64,000 nt of DNA from Bolinopsis microptera (GCF_026151205.1 NC_087079.1:4731230-4795229), one strand, 5' to 3'. Counted from the stretch's first letter, positions 1-11,775 are shown. Notes: generated by a model not told the origin, from the sequence alone. Numbers and translations are program-made.

Positions 1-3000
1 ACATTGTAGGCTCAACAACAACAGACAACTTGCTGCTAGTCCCCTCCCCCCGACAGCGCACTGACGGCACTACACACTCCTTGCTAACTACACATGGAAG
101 TTCTTTCTCCAACTGTGCGGCTACTTGTGAAGTGAGGGATGCTCGGATGTCAGCTGAGCTGCATCCTTGGTAGTTGTGGAGTGTGTAGCTCTGTTCCAGG
201 GGTTTCGGGGAGAAACCTGGGCAAGTTTGAGTGCTGATATTTTATGATTTGGAGTGTGTTGTTACCATTTTTATATTAGACTTAAAGAGAGCTGTTGATT
301 ACATTCATGGATTGTACCGTAGCATTAGATAACCTAATAGCGTATTATGCATGGCGAGACAATTTTCAATGTAATATTAGGACATTCAAGGTTAATGGTA
401 TTGATTGAAAAGTAACACGATTCCCATCATACAAAGCGACGAAAGAGACGTCGGTATATTGACTTTAAATTATGGGAGTTACTGAGTTAGGCTTTGTCGG
501 ACGACTGTCTAATGACTACGACCATGGGTATAAAACATACCTTATTAAAATCATTCATCTCGAGTAAGATTTATTCAAGTTTAACGAATTAAACAGAAGC
601 GTGATCAATTTGAGTGAAAATTAGATGTCAAAAAAACGCAACAAAATTACTCACTAGCGCATCTGATTTGAGGAGGAGTAATCTGGCTCCGGTGTTGGTG
701 ACTCCATGACCAAACTCGTCTTCTCTCGTCGTTAGAACACCTAAATTCAAATATTAATAAACAGATTAACAGCTGGTATATTGTAATTACGTTTAAATGT
801 ACCTCAGTTCCCAAAAATTTTTGGGAATAAGGTATAGTGTAACCATACGGTGGTAGAATATGGACCGACTTTTATTCACGTTATCTAAAATAATGAGGAA
901 GAAAGATAGTCCGTAGCTCTAGACATTCTGCCACAAGTTTCTGTACAGGTTACCAACTGTATAGCTCACCAAAACAGCAACTTCGGAGAAAATAAAACGA
1001 CTCATGGAATGATAGCTAGATAGTCTGATAGTAACCAAAGTGTCCTCCTTGTTGGAATGCAAGACTTACCTAACTTCCTTAAAACGAGTGTCAGCAAGGA
1101 TCCAACCCAAGCTCTCATCGCAGATCGTGGTTACAACTATTTCATCAGCATTCTTCGTCACGTCAAATCGTCCTGCTTTGATCACTTGTCCAGAACTTGG
1201 GTGGATGCCAACTGGGTCTAGGAGTTTCGGACAACTACCGAAATCGTAGCTTTGTGCACTGATTACCTGTAACAAGTAGGTTCTTTTAGAAGAAGGGGGA
1301 ATTTGTATTTTGTTTAGTTTTAGCCCATGAACACTTGTAGCTCTCGTAGTTAAAATTTTGTTCCATCTTTTAAATTATAGATGACTTAATTAATTAATTT
1401 TAAAATTAACTATAACCGAAGCTTAACTTTAAGAAATTAAATGAAAAAGAATCGTGACCCACCAGAATTGAAAAGCAGAAGACAATTGTGAGAACTGCAC
1501 GCTCACTTGTCCCTTGCATTTCGGAGGGTTTGTTTCAGCTCCTTTCAATTTAGAATCCTAAAAGTTATTGCGTCAGTGGTGGTTTTTAAGTTCAAAACTA
1601 TTCAATTAAAATTGAATAAAACAGCTAGCAAGATCTTTTTAATGGATAGTATCCTATACAATAAAATAAAACAGCAGATCTATGGACTTTCCAATATAAT
1701 GATATCGATATCGAAAGAACGACCGTCCCGTAAATATGAATCGATAGATCCGAACGAAAATTCAATATCAACTTCTAGGAGAATACGTGAAAAACACCGC
1801 GGTATTTGAATACCATCTCATGGTGATAACGCAGCTCGCATTCTGGGAACGCGTTGCTAGGGATACGCTAGAGTCACATGACTCCAACAATCACCCAGTA
1901 CGTCACAGTTTTATTGCTCCAGGACAGACTAAATATAAGATAAGGTTACTTGCTCCCACGCTTCTGCGCTGAGATCAAATAAATGATTTAAAGCACGATC
2001 AGATACCGAAGTGTTAATACCCGGCCTTGTCATGAGGTGTTGTCATGGAGAATGGAGATTAAACTTTAACAATGGGAATTGCAGTGACATTTGCCAGATC
2101 ATTCTTGGAAATATTCGACATGGTTTAGAATCAAAAACAGGTTGGTTCCGTCAATATTCAGACAGATTGAACGATCTATTTATTTTCCTTTAAACAAGGT
2201 TTTGTGGGCTAGGGTGACTGCAAGTTCTTTTTGTCGCTGTATGCTTATGGTGAGGTTGCAGGATCAAATGTACTTCATGATATAATTAGGTTTTGGTGCA
2301 AAGTCACGTTTAAGGCTCACTGCTCAGTATTTAAGGTGAAACGTCCAACTATTAAATGTATAAAGAATATATATTCTACATCTGAACTTTCCCCCCGAAT
2401 TTAGCGGAATTCATTACTTAATATATTGTATCATTATCTATGATTGGATCAAAACCATAAATAATTATAACGAACAGACTCGCAGAAACATGAGATTAAA
2501 TGACCTAGAGGTCGACTTTGAAATTTAATTTTGATTACATGAGCACAATTATGGCCACTTGTCTCACCTGAAATTCAATGTCATATTCAATCCACTTTGT
2601 AAATACAGCCGCGGTTGTTTATTCTTGAGTGGTTCTCATTTTGTAATTGGGCTAATAATTGGTCACATTTACTTCTCAGATTTACAACGCCACAGCGAGA
2701 TAACTTTAAATATTCCTTGGTCATCTTCTTTCGCTTTTGAAAGGTGACGTCTTGCAACTGAAAAAGGAAACGTTATAACTTGAGTTGGATTATGAACGGA
2801 CGGAAAATTACTTAAATTTCCTAATTTCCACTGAAGATAAGATAAAAACTAAATTTAAGCTCAATTCTAGGTACGACAAACGCTTCCGTGGTTTTTATCG
2901 GGTATAATAGGTCAGTCATATTTAAATGTGAACAGTGAACGTGCTAAAAATATTTTTGTTCTATTGATGACCGGTAAGAAAAGAATTTCCTGCAGCCTGA

Positions 3001-3266
3001 TCACTTGGTTCCCCCACGTTTGCTAGCCGTTATTTCAACTTTTCAAGAGTGGGGAACTAAAATTATTTTGAATCTATTAACTTTGACATAATCCATCAGC
3101 TTGAATAGCTCTGATAACGTCAAAAAAAAAATAGAATCTGGTAATACTGGCCGCAAGCTGGAATTTTGAGATTCAAGCACATCAGGATGTTCAAGGGTGC
3201 AGATGTCACTCACCAAATACCGTGGAATTTTCTCGTAGGCCTTAAGATGACTCGTCCAGATCCAGT
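1..3266 (-). CDS. Partial multi-exon extracellular protein with a sushi/CCP-like domain
   Basis: Five predicted minus-strand exons, in gene order: 3266-3214, 2757-2686, 1266-1070, 740-655 and 216-1 (continues off the window). Each has an AG acceptor, the first four have GT donors (GTGAGT, GTAAAT, GTAAGT, GTGAGT), and all four junctions agree in phase. Exons 3 and 4 together give the four-cysteine pattern of a sushi domain: SCPKLL, TTICDESLGW, EVRCSNDERRRVWSW and TPPQIRC. The last exon adds five cysteines (QGCSS, LPCVV, KECVV, VRCRG and neighbours) in a region resembling those that follow sushi/HYR modules in SVEP1-like proteins; that likeness is only suggestive. Such proteins are secreted or membrane-anchored adhesion or complement-like molecules. 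Upstream exons and start were not found. The 1.4-kb intron 1267-2685 may hide more exons, and the GTAAAT donor of exon 2 is the weakest choice. It is head-to-head with the UGT gene. Confidence 0.55.
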
Positions 3267-3808
3267 CTTAAAAGAAAAGAGATTGTGATGGAGCCAATGT
3301 GGATAATATAAATTGATGTTCGTCATTAAAAATATATTCAGTAATCGGTATGCTTTGTCATGCTGACAATATATGCATTGCTAATCAAATAATAGAATTG
3401 GGTAAAGATAAAATATAATTTAGTTACATTTGACACTCGAATTCTGTCACAATACACCTCAAGTTTTAATCAAATCTTAATTGCTTCAGATAAGGAGAGT
3501 ACTGGCTAATTTGTTTCAAGCTTGCCTTGTGAACGAAAGGTAAAAATTTTTTATAATCTCGATCATTTTGATTAAAACGGTGCATTGTTTCAAACGGACG
3601 ATTTTCAAGTGATGCCAAATTTATCTTGGGTGTGTGAAATATAAATCAGTCCGCTATTTTATTTAAATCAAGTTTGCTTTAGGATTGTGCCCGTTTATCT
3701 GTTAAATGCCTTTTATTTGAACCTTCTCAATTTAGCAACCAGTGAGTTCTTGTCTATTATATGTTATGATACGGTTGTTTATCAACATCACTCTATTTCA
3801 GGTAAAAT

Positions 3809-5329
3809 ATGACGTACTTACAACTATTCCTCCTGGGGATGCTCTACCCTCAAACCCTCTCTTGGGATGTGCTCTTCGTGAGCGTCTTCAGTTCGGGATC
3901 CCACCAAACAGTCTCCGGGCCTCTAGCTAATCTTCTCCTAAAGGAGGGTCATCGTGTAACCTACATGAGCACCAACATACCAGGATACCTTTCCATTGAC
4001 GCTGAAAAACTCAAGATACCTGAATGTGAGGCTTTAGTGAATGGGTACGGGAGCGGACGTAATGGAACACAAGATGACTCGCTAATGGGGAAATTTAGAA
4101 AACTGGCAGACAAAATGGATAAATCGTTGGGAGCCTGTGAACGGTTCTACAACGAACCTAACGTGAAGAAGCTAATGGAATCTGGGAAGAAGTTTGTTCT
4201 CTTCTTCACTTTCTCCGCTTACTACGATAACCCCCCCCTTTTTTTGGACTTGACTCGCTCACCACCTTGGAATCAGAAACTCAATCCTCCACGTGACCGC
4301 CCCGTACGTCCTCCCTCTACACATAAGCCGACTAGGTCTCCCACTTTACGCAGCTAGCGTTAAGATAGACGACATCCTTCTCAAGGGTAAAGACCATCAA
4401 CAACTCACTGACTCTATGTCTGCCCGAATTTTCAACCTCTTCCAGAGGAACATGTTCGAGTTACTACATAAAGCAGCTGTAAACTGGTACATTGAACCTG
4501 TTCTCTACAACAACATCCCAGGGTACCCAGGGTACAAGGAGTCTTACAAAACTGTGAAGCTCATGTTGATGAACATCCACCACCACCCTCTGATAGATGG
4601 ACCCACTCCATTTGGACCAGGGATGCTCGCTTTGGGAGGATCGTTGTGTACAGAATACAACAAGGAGGAGGTGTCCAGGTATGCTGGGTTGGCTGAGTTT
4701 ATGGATGGTGCAGTGGAGGGGTTTATCTTCATGTCATTCGGGTCCGTGCAGATGGATATACCTGCGATTGAACAAAAGAAATGGCTGGATGCTTTTAAAG
4801 AGCTCCCATACAAAGTTATCTGGAAACAAAACCCGATAAAAGAGTTACCTCATAATGTCCAGCTTTTCAACTGGTTACCACAACAGTCCATCCTGCAACA
4901 TCCAAACTTCAAGCTCTTCATCACTCACGGAGGACACGCCAGCAAAGAAGAAATAGCTTGTGCTGGGAAGCCCATGTTGGTGGTCCCACAGTTGCAAAGG
5001 ACCAGTTCTACAACGCTAAAAGAACCGCTGAGATTGGAGTCGGAGATAATTTATTGGATTTGTCAGGCACCTCAGTGGAAGTGATACAACAGAAAATATT
5101 GAACCTGACTGACGGGAGATATGATAAGATCCTGAGGACAGTTCGACGGCAGATGCTGGCAACGAAGCTTACTAATGAGCAGATCCTGGGACATCTTGAT
5201 GCGGTGGTGTCGGGAAACAACTTCTTACCCGGATATCAACCTTGGTATGAGTACCTCTATCTAGATGTTCTTCTCCTACCTGCTTTACTCTTTTTAGGGG
5301 TTATTTTTCTGAAGAGGTGGCGTAAATAA
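3809..5329 (+). CDS. UDP-glucuronosyltransferase-like gene, interrupted by two frameshifts
   Basis: UGTs transfer a sugar from a UDP-sugar to small lipophilic molecules at the ER membrane. The frame from ATG 3809 starts with a hydrophobic signal peptide (about residues 1-19), then VLFVSVFSSGSHQ and KEGHRVTYMS, typical of the acceptor-binding N domain. Near 4250-4254 the frame shifts to one reading LAHHLGIRNS and on through the donor domain: FMSFGS, then WLPQQSILQHPNFKLFITHGG (4873-4937), the UGT signature. Near 4990-5000 it shifts back to give KDQFYNAK, then a C-terminal membrane helix (about 5252-5308) and the short basic tail KRWRK. Total span equals about 506 codons, close to the usual 500-530. 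Both shifts are single-base and restore family residues. The first lies just after a C8T7 homopolymer run, so sequencing error and recent pseudogenisation are both possible. The body has no introns; a CAG acceptor at 3803 suggests a 5' UTR intron. Confidence 0.85.
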
Positions 5330-5335
5330 TTTGCT

Positions 5336-6265
5336 GTTTGTGTGGACCAGATTTTATAATTATGAGGTGTTCTCGAACCTTGTTAAATGTGTTGCCAATA
5401 TTATAATTATCATGCACTAAAAAGTTGAGAATCAAAAACGGGATTCACATGAGTGCTGGGAAACACGACCGTTTCCCCCTCTACGCATTTGATAATTTTT
5501 CTCTTTATCATTGACCCTCATCAAAGTCGTTATTCATTAGATATTATACGTTCTGCTTGATTTTTCTGTATAAGCAGTTCACATTCGATTGATGTAAATT
5601 TTAATTATACATACCTAGATCCAGATTTAACTTTGAATAGCAGGTACCTTTTTAGTGGCAACCATTAAAAAGTGTTTTATTTCTCTCGAATTATTCGAAG
5701 AATTTTAGCGTATTGCTTCAGAAATTGCAGGATATTATTTCAGTTTCACGATGATTCATACCAAGAATTGAAGAATTAGTTCCAATCTCATTGAGTCTGA
5801 TTTTCTCTCCAAATGTAAAATGTAAATTAGTTATGATTTTCATCAGCTTGAATGGAATGTTACTTGACTGAAGAAAAAATAAAAAATCTCAGGTATAAAA
5901 ATGAGATCCAGATAAATTCAAAGTTTAACTCACTTCAAAATAACCCCGATAATCCCTCTTATCCCTGGAGAAATGGTGTACACAAACCTTCTGATTCCTA
6001 TAAATGTACAATGATTATAATAATTATTTCGCACTGCACAGATGTAATGTTGGGATTATCCGTCATATAAGCTGCAAGTTTATAGAACGGGTTAATAAAG
6101 TTAGTTATGTGACAGCGAGTGCAGAGTGATTAATCATTACCCATATGATAACTTAGAGATGGAATTTTTAATGAACTTTTGTTGGACGTCAATAAATTGC
6201 AGATTTGTGACATTCTTTAAGTACCATATTTGCTTGAGGACATGTCAAGTTTTTACATATATGTT
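5336..6265 (+). repeat. Segmental duplication, copy A (3' flank of the UGT gene)
   Basis: Begins 7 bp after the UGT stop codon and matches 60076-60955 in the same orientation almost throughout, for example GTTTGTGTGGACCAGATTTT and GTTGGACGTCAATAAATTGC in both. Differences are scattered substitutions and small indels, plus about 70 bp near 5427-5500 present only here. Short ORFs inside it do not look coding. Similarity stops near 6262, at the TTTTTACATAT stretch. Confidence 0.9.
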
Positions 6266-6626
6266 TTTGTCACGCGCGCCGCTGCAATTTTAAATTCACG
6301 ACGTATCTGCATAAAAGGATAACTGATCATATCGGATGTTCAAGAATCAATAGTTCCCACAGTCAGACAACGAATGAGTTTAAAAATTCCAACAAAATCT
6401 TTATAACATCATTGGTAAAACATTTTCGGACATCTTCAGTACCTAATAAAGATAAGGGTTAATACTCCAATTATATCAGAAAATTTTAATTTGAACTAAA
6501 GGATGTTAGCTGTAAAAAGAAGCCAAACTCTCAAAAATGGAATGGGAAGCACTCGGGTATGGGGGGTTGTGAGGCCCCAACTAGTCGGAAAAAATATACT
6601 AGTCCCTGCATTAAGGGTGAAATAAT

Positions 6627-7100
6627 TTAAGGACCATTATCAAAAGTTTTATTTTCAAATAAAAGTGGCATACCAAAAGGATCACATGAATTAATACCAT
6701 ATGGTTTCAAAGTTCTGAGTTTTTGTATAAATAGATGTTCGTTAACTTCTAAATTACTAGGGCTAGAATTCTTTAGGATAAAAACATTATAAGAAGCATC
6801 AAAATCAGGTCTATTGGAAAGGTTATGTGAGTCTATTAGGTGAGCTGCTAAACTGTAAGTGTCACTATCATCAGATAAAAAATCATCACTATGTTTTAAG
6901 GAAGGGTCTTTCAATAATTTATAATAGTTAGCTCTATGTTCGGTTACTCTTTCATGCAAAGTCCTAATGGTACGTCCAACATAGCAGAAAGGAGATGGAC
7001 ATAATTTACAAATGAATATATAGACTATGTTGTAGCTAGAACAAGTAAGTATCATATCGGATGTCATCGCAGAAAGAGGTACATTATTGTATTTCATCAT
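6627..7100 (-). mobile_element. Penelope-like retroelement fragment: GIY-YIG endonuclease domain
   Basis: A 157-codon frame. The segment NIVYIFICKLC is followed by CYVGRTIRTLHERVTEHR, with a CxxC pair just before the second motif. This is the layout of the C-terminal GIY-YIG endonuclease of Penelope-like elements (Y...C..C...YVG.T.R.L..R..EH). The second half ends in LEVNEHLFIQKLRTLKPYGIN, also typical of this tail. No reverse transcriptase is visible upstream on the same strand (7101-8141), so this is a 5'-truncated remnant. The start codon is arbitrary. A domesticated GIY-YIG gene is a less likely alternative. Confidence 0.75.
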
Positions 7101-8141
7101 CTAACTTATTATTCTCCGTATGATTTATCATCTTTAATGTTTTGTCTGTGAAGTAAAATTAAAGTCTAGATCGATGCAATAAGGGTAATTTCCGTAACAG
7201 TCTTTATTTACATAATAACAAAGTTTCTGTTACTGCACCCAAACGCAAAATGATACCAAGGATGGAATCAGTCGCTCAATTTTCCCATTCGTCACGTCCT
7301 TCAAATTGTAACAAACTTTTGTGTTGAGTACTGCATCCTATCATCAATTGTAGATGAGAAAAGCGAATTTGGGTTTTGGTATAATTTATACCAAATTTAT
7401 ACCATTTCTTCAATGTTTCCGATTTTTCAATTAATATTTTTTGGTTATGATTATTACTCAATTGCATTTTTGAACTTGAAACAGATACTACTTTAGTCTT
7501 TAGCAGATTACAGACTATTTATATTTCTAGTATAACTTTGTCTGTTACTATAAAAGGAACCTTTCAATAATAGTATAACTTTAATATTTAATCTAAACAT
7601 ATATAATGTCTTTGATAATTTAAAAACAATTAAATCGGAGCTCAACCACTCAGCCACCCTGCAGACGAATGACCTATCCATATCATTAAATTACGCTATC
7701 TATCTATGATTTACAATCAATACTGTTCTTAAAAAAGGAACAACACCAGCCTTGCAGGGGTCATCAGAATATCGACATCATCTAGTTGTTCCTTGATAAA
7801 GGAGCACTAAAACACTAATAAGTATATTGTTAATATCGCCGATATACGCGGTGCATGGCAAATAATGGCTGAGTTCCGTATTCCTGAATTGCTTTTTTGT
7901 TATAAAATCACGACCAAAGCTATTGTTAGGATGATTTTTGTTTAAAGCCCATTACATTAGGGCAGATTAGAACCAATTTAATTTGAGACTTAAGTTTCAC
8001 TGACTATTGTGCAATGTGATCGATGGTTTTATCATGGTTGTGGACTATGTGCTTATGTGCATTTTAATTTTGGAGTATTGAAACTTTTATTTTCGATAAC
8101 AATAGTTTCTTTTGAAAAATTGTCAGTTCAATTGAAAGGTT
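7101..8141. other. AT-rich spacer, nothing recognised
   Basis: No coding frame with family similarity, no reverse transcriptase belonging to the neighbouring Penelope-like fragment, and no clear tandem repeat. The short minus frame near 7276-7467 is low-complexity and unconvincing. Confidence 0.4.
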
Positions 8142-8149
8142 GACTTTTT

Positions 8150-8687
8150 GGCAAGTTTCCATAAACGATATTTTATTATCGGCGACAATAATCGCTTATT
8201 GGGCGCTTTCTCGGCGCTTTTAAAAAAAAAATCGTTTACAATCGATTTTTTTACGATTATAAACGGTTCAAAAAAAATCGCTTATAATCGACTATAATTG
8301 ATGTCATAATTCAAAAAGCTAAATTGCACCCCAATTATAAGCGCTTATAATCGCTTATAAATGGTTCAAAAAAGCGCATACGAATCGCTTATCCGGCCAA
8401 CCGCTTATCCACCCGTTTTTGGCGCCAATCCTACTGGAAAACCGCTTTCAAATCGCTCAGCGACGCTCATAAGCGCTTAAAAGCGCTTATAAGCGCTTTT
8501 AAATTCAAAAAAGCGCTTTTTTGAATTATGACATCAATTATAGTCGATTATAAGCGATTTTTTTTGAACCGTTTATAATCGTAAAAAAATCGATTGTAAA
8601 CGGTTTTTTTTTTAAAAAAGCGCCGAGAAAGCGCCTAATAAGCGATTATTGGCGCCGATAATAAAATATCGTTTATGGAAACTTGCC
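8150..8687. mobile_element. Short foldback transposon (538 bp) with 8-bp target duplication
   Basis: Begins GGCAAGTTTCCATAAACGAT and ends with its reverse complement. It is flanked by the direct repeat GACTTTTT (8142-8149 and 8688-8695). Nearly the whole element is an imperfect palindrome of GCGCTTATAAGCGC-like words. The asymmetric middle (about 8365-8450, CGGCCAACCGCTTATCC and following) also occurs in both arms of the 39243-43729 element, so this is a shortened, non-autonomous relative. An 8-bp duplication fits hAT, P or Merlin-like transposition; the superfamily cannot be fixed without a transposase. Confidence 0.9.
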
Positions 8688-8742
8688 GACTTTTTCAGAT
8701 GATTAAGAATTATTAAATATTAATTGTCATATTGATATAACA

Positions 8743-9643
8743 TACCTTATCGGACCTTATTTGGACGGACATTACTTGAACGCTGGAGGCCCTAGCGTTC
8801 ATCTTAATGTCCTTTCAAATAAAGTCCGTTCAATTAATGTCCGTCCAAGTTAAAGTCCGTTGAAATTTTTTCAAAAATTTTTTCATTTCGAACTTTTTGT
8901 CCAGAATATGACAACTTTGAGAACTTTATTGTGCCGTAAGTTAACGATGGAAAGGTTCTCCTTGGTCTGCCGGAGGCACAGAAAACTCTACTAGTATATT
9001 ATACTATATATTTTCAAGGGTCACTTGGCGGAAAAAAGTCAACGAAATTATGGCACTCAGCAACATAGTTCATGAACTAGTCCCCACCAACATGACAAAC
9101 TTGTTCCAGCCTCTAGATATTACCGTAAATCGTGTTTCCAAGGACATTGTCCGACGTTGTTATAGTTCATATTACTCGGGGGCGGTCATGAAACAGTGCT
9201 AGGAAAGCTCCACGTGATGTTAAGGTTAACCTAAGTTGTCTAAGATAAAACCACTTCACGCCGAATGGCTTGTAAAAGTTAACACTGAAATGCAGGACCG
9301 GGGTAGTTTGATAAAAAAAAGGTTTCCATAAAGCTAGAAATCACTGATGCTTTAAGCATGGACTATTTCATGCACGAAAACCCATTTGATGAAGATGATA
9401 TGTGATATTAGACACTGATCATGTACACATATTTTAACATTTTTACTGCTCAATGACTGCTTTTCTTACTTACTGTATAAAAAATGGATTTAAAAATCAT
9501 TTGCTGAAATTTAAAAAACGTCAAAAAAATTGAAAAAATTCGGATTTTTGATGGTTTTGAATGCCTTCGAGTGTTCATATTAATGTCCGTTCATAATTAT
9601 GTCCGTTCATGTAATGTCCGTCCAAATAAGGTCCGATAAGGTA
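8743..9643 (+). mobile_element. Decayed pogo-like DNA transposon
   Basis: Terminal inverted repeats of about 30 bp (CCTTATCGGACCTTATTTGG at the left, its complement at the right), bounded by TA on both sides, the target expected for Tc1/mariner/pogo elements. The frame at about 9065-9200 reads VPTNMTNLFQPLDITVNRVSK, the conserved C-terminal block of pogo/Jerky-type DDE transposases, then hits a stop. At about 900 bp it is internally deleted and cannot encode an active transposase. The left end also holds an 80-bp subterminal palindrome (8751-8830) that recurs alone elsewhere in the window. Confidence 0.75.
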
Positions 9644-9741
9644 CCTATTATCTAACTTACAAGGTTACGTCAAAAAATGATAACGAATATAACACGTATT
9701 ATTATCTTATTATAATTTTACATAAAAAGTGCATCCGATTT

Positions 9742-10437
9742 ACGTACTTTAGTTCGACACGTACTCTAGTTCGACAACTAAAGTTCGCCAGGAATCACCA
9801 ATGTCAAACATCGGTACGTGTCGAACTAGAGTCAAGGTAGCGTACTTTAGTTCGACAAATATTTTCCCTCCATTTTCTGCTTGTGATCCAACAGCTTACG
9901 TAAAAATTCAGATCATGTAACTGTTGCTACTATCGGATCACATAGACAATTGATTATACAATATTTATGAATATTCCTTTTACCCAGTCAAAGTTCTTTT
10001 GTCAAACTTCAGTACGTGTCGAACTAAAGTTAAGGTAGTTTGACAGAGTCGAACTTTAGGGGTTTGTCGAACTACAGCACGTGTCAACTGTCAAACTACG
10101 GTACGCGTAGTGCGCCACGTACCCTAGTGCGCCACGTACCCTAGTGCGACACGTACCCTAGTGCGACACGTACCCTAGTGCGACAAGTACCCTAGTGCGA
10201 CACGTACCCTACGTGCGACACGTACCATAGTGCGACACGTACCCTGGTGCGACACGTACCCTAGTGCGACACGTACCCTAGTGCGACACGTACCCTAGTG
10301 CGACAAGTACCCTAGTGCGACACGTACCCTACGTGCGACACGTACCCTAGTGCGACACGTACCCTAGTGCACCACGTACGGCCCTAGTGCGAAAGAGGGA
10401 GGTCTTGTCTAACTTCAGGTTTCGCACTACAGTACGT
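9742..10437. mobile_element. Inverted-repeat element carrying a 17-bp tandem array
   Basis: Starts ACGTACTTTAGTTCGA and ends with an approximate inverse (TCGCACTACAGTACGT). The outer part has diverged words such as GTTCGACACGTACT; the core (10105-10392) is about 17 copies of the 17-bp unit GCGACACGTACCCTAGT. A longer block with the variants AAGTACC and CTACGTGCG appears twice (about 10161-10230 and 10296-10350), showing expansion by block duplication. No protein is encoded. Related fragments lie at 23625-23665 and 54604-54800. The mobile nature is an inference from the inverted ends and dispersed relatives. Confidence 0.6.
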
Positions 10438-11447
10438 TTACCGTTGGTACCAGTATAATGTTGATCATTAGAAAAGCCGTTTATGTGGTATTTTATTCTC
10501 TGCTCGTAGACATTTGATTTGATAGATTTAAGATTTAGGTACATATCATCCAAATTTGTTGTACGGAAGTTTGATAATTACTTCCAACTTCCAAGATCAA
10601 TTCAGTTTTATAGCCAGGGGTTCGAATAAAGAACTTTTTAAAAACTTACTTGATACTTCATAGCTTGAAGGAGTAAAATCTGTGGCAGTAGGAAGTGGCA
10701 GTATTTGGTGTTCATTTTCAAATGTCTAGACGAAGTTTAATTGAAATTGACCTTGTGGCATTTCTAGTTGAAATTCAATTGTTAATTTATACTTGCTTCT
10801 TGAATAATCAATAAACTCTTTACGCTTGATATTTTGGTCATCTGAGCAGCTAGATCAGGAAAAGTCTTTTTTAAAAGACACACTGCGTATCACAATTTGA
10901 CTCGTTGCAATCATTCAAAGTATCTTAAAACCGCGAAATTTAGCGTTCATTCAGAAAAAAATAAACAAAATACAAGTAGGTATAGAAAAACATAATACTG
11001 ATTGAGTGATACAATCATGTTGCATTAACGTTTAATCCGTTTGTTGCTTAGTGTAGCGATGCAGTCCAATCTATTAAAATAGAAAGTTTGAATATAACTA
11101 TATAATTATAACTACATCCAGTTTTTATTGAAAAAACAAGGGCGAACTCGTCAACTCGTGATTTTATGAGAAATTAATCATGGGATACAAGTGGGATCAG
11201 AGCCCCGTTACAAAGTTCATTACATTGTTACTTTACTCGCATGCAATCGAGTAATTGGACTTAAAACGAAAACGAAAAAATTTATAATTGGTATTCATTC
11301 ATCATACCTTATTTGTTATATATAGTTCATAAAAAATAATCGAAGCAATCACTTGAACGGAAAATTTTGAATTGCAACTAAGCGATCTGCACTTTTTTAT
11401 TCATATCGCTATTACATTTACTGAGATGCACGGTGTATTGTTTAACT
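10438..11447. other. AT-rich spacer, nothing recognised
   Basis: No convincing exon, repeat or RNA gene was seen. Content is typical intergenic or intronic AT-rich DNA. Confidence 0.35.
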
Positions 11448-11775
11448 TTAACTACTCTTTGCTTTGTACTTGTAGTAGAGGCTTTGCTTGTTCACCAAAC
11501 TTGAAGCATAAAAGAGGCATTTCCCCGTAGCAGCTTCTACTTTTGAAGGATGATTTTCTGCAAAATCCTCGTGAATTTCTTCGAATGAAATGTAATTCGT
11601 TGATGTACATGAATCAAGCAAATAGTTAAACTTTGGAGAAGATTCGGCATTTGTACTTTGTAGGTGTAACCACAGCAGTAACTCAGTAACGTCCAGCGAT
11701 CAAAATATTGATTAGATTGAGAAGCGGTTCAGAGACATTTCCTGGGCGAGAAGCTGCAAACTGATGAAAAGACAT
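11448..11775 (-). pseudogene. Unrecognised protein-coding sequence with one frameshift
   Basis: On the minus strand an ATG in good context (AACCATG, 11775) opens a frame beginning MSFHQFAASRPGNVSEPLLN that stops at a TGA near 11685. The overlapping neighbouring frame then continues as DVTELLLWLHLQS and runs about 80 codons to a TAA at 11450-11448 through FEEIHEDFAENHPSKVEAA. Both parts have balanced, protein-like composition, and the second has no start codon of its own. A single-base shift near 11690 would join them into a soluble protein of about 110 residues. I do not recognise the family. It could be a decayed gene, an assembly error, or two exons of a larger gene, although I see no good splice pair at the break. 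Confidence 0.4.
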
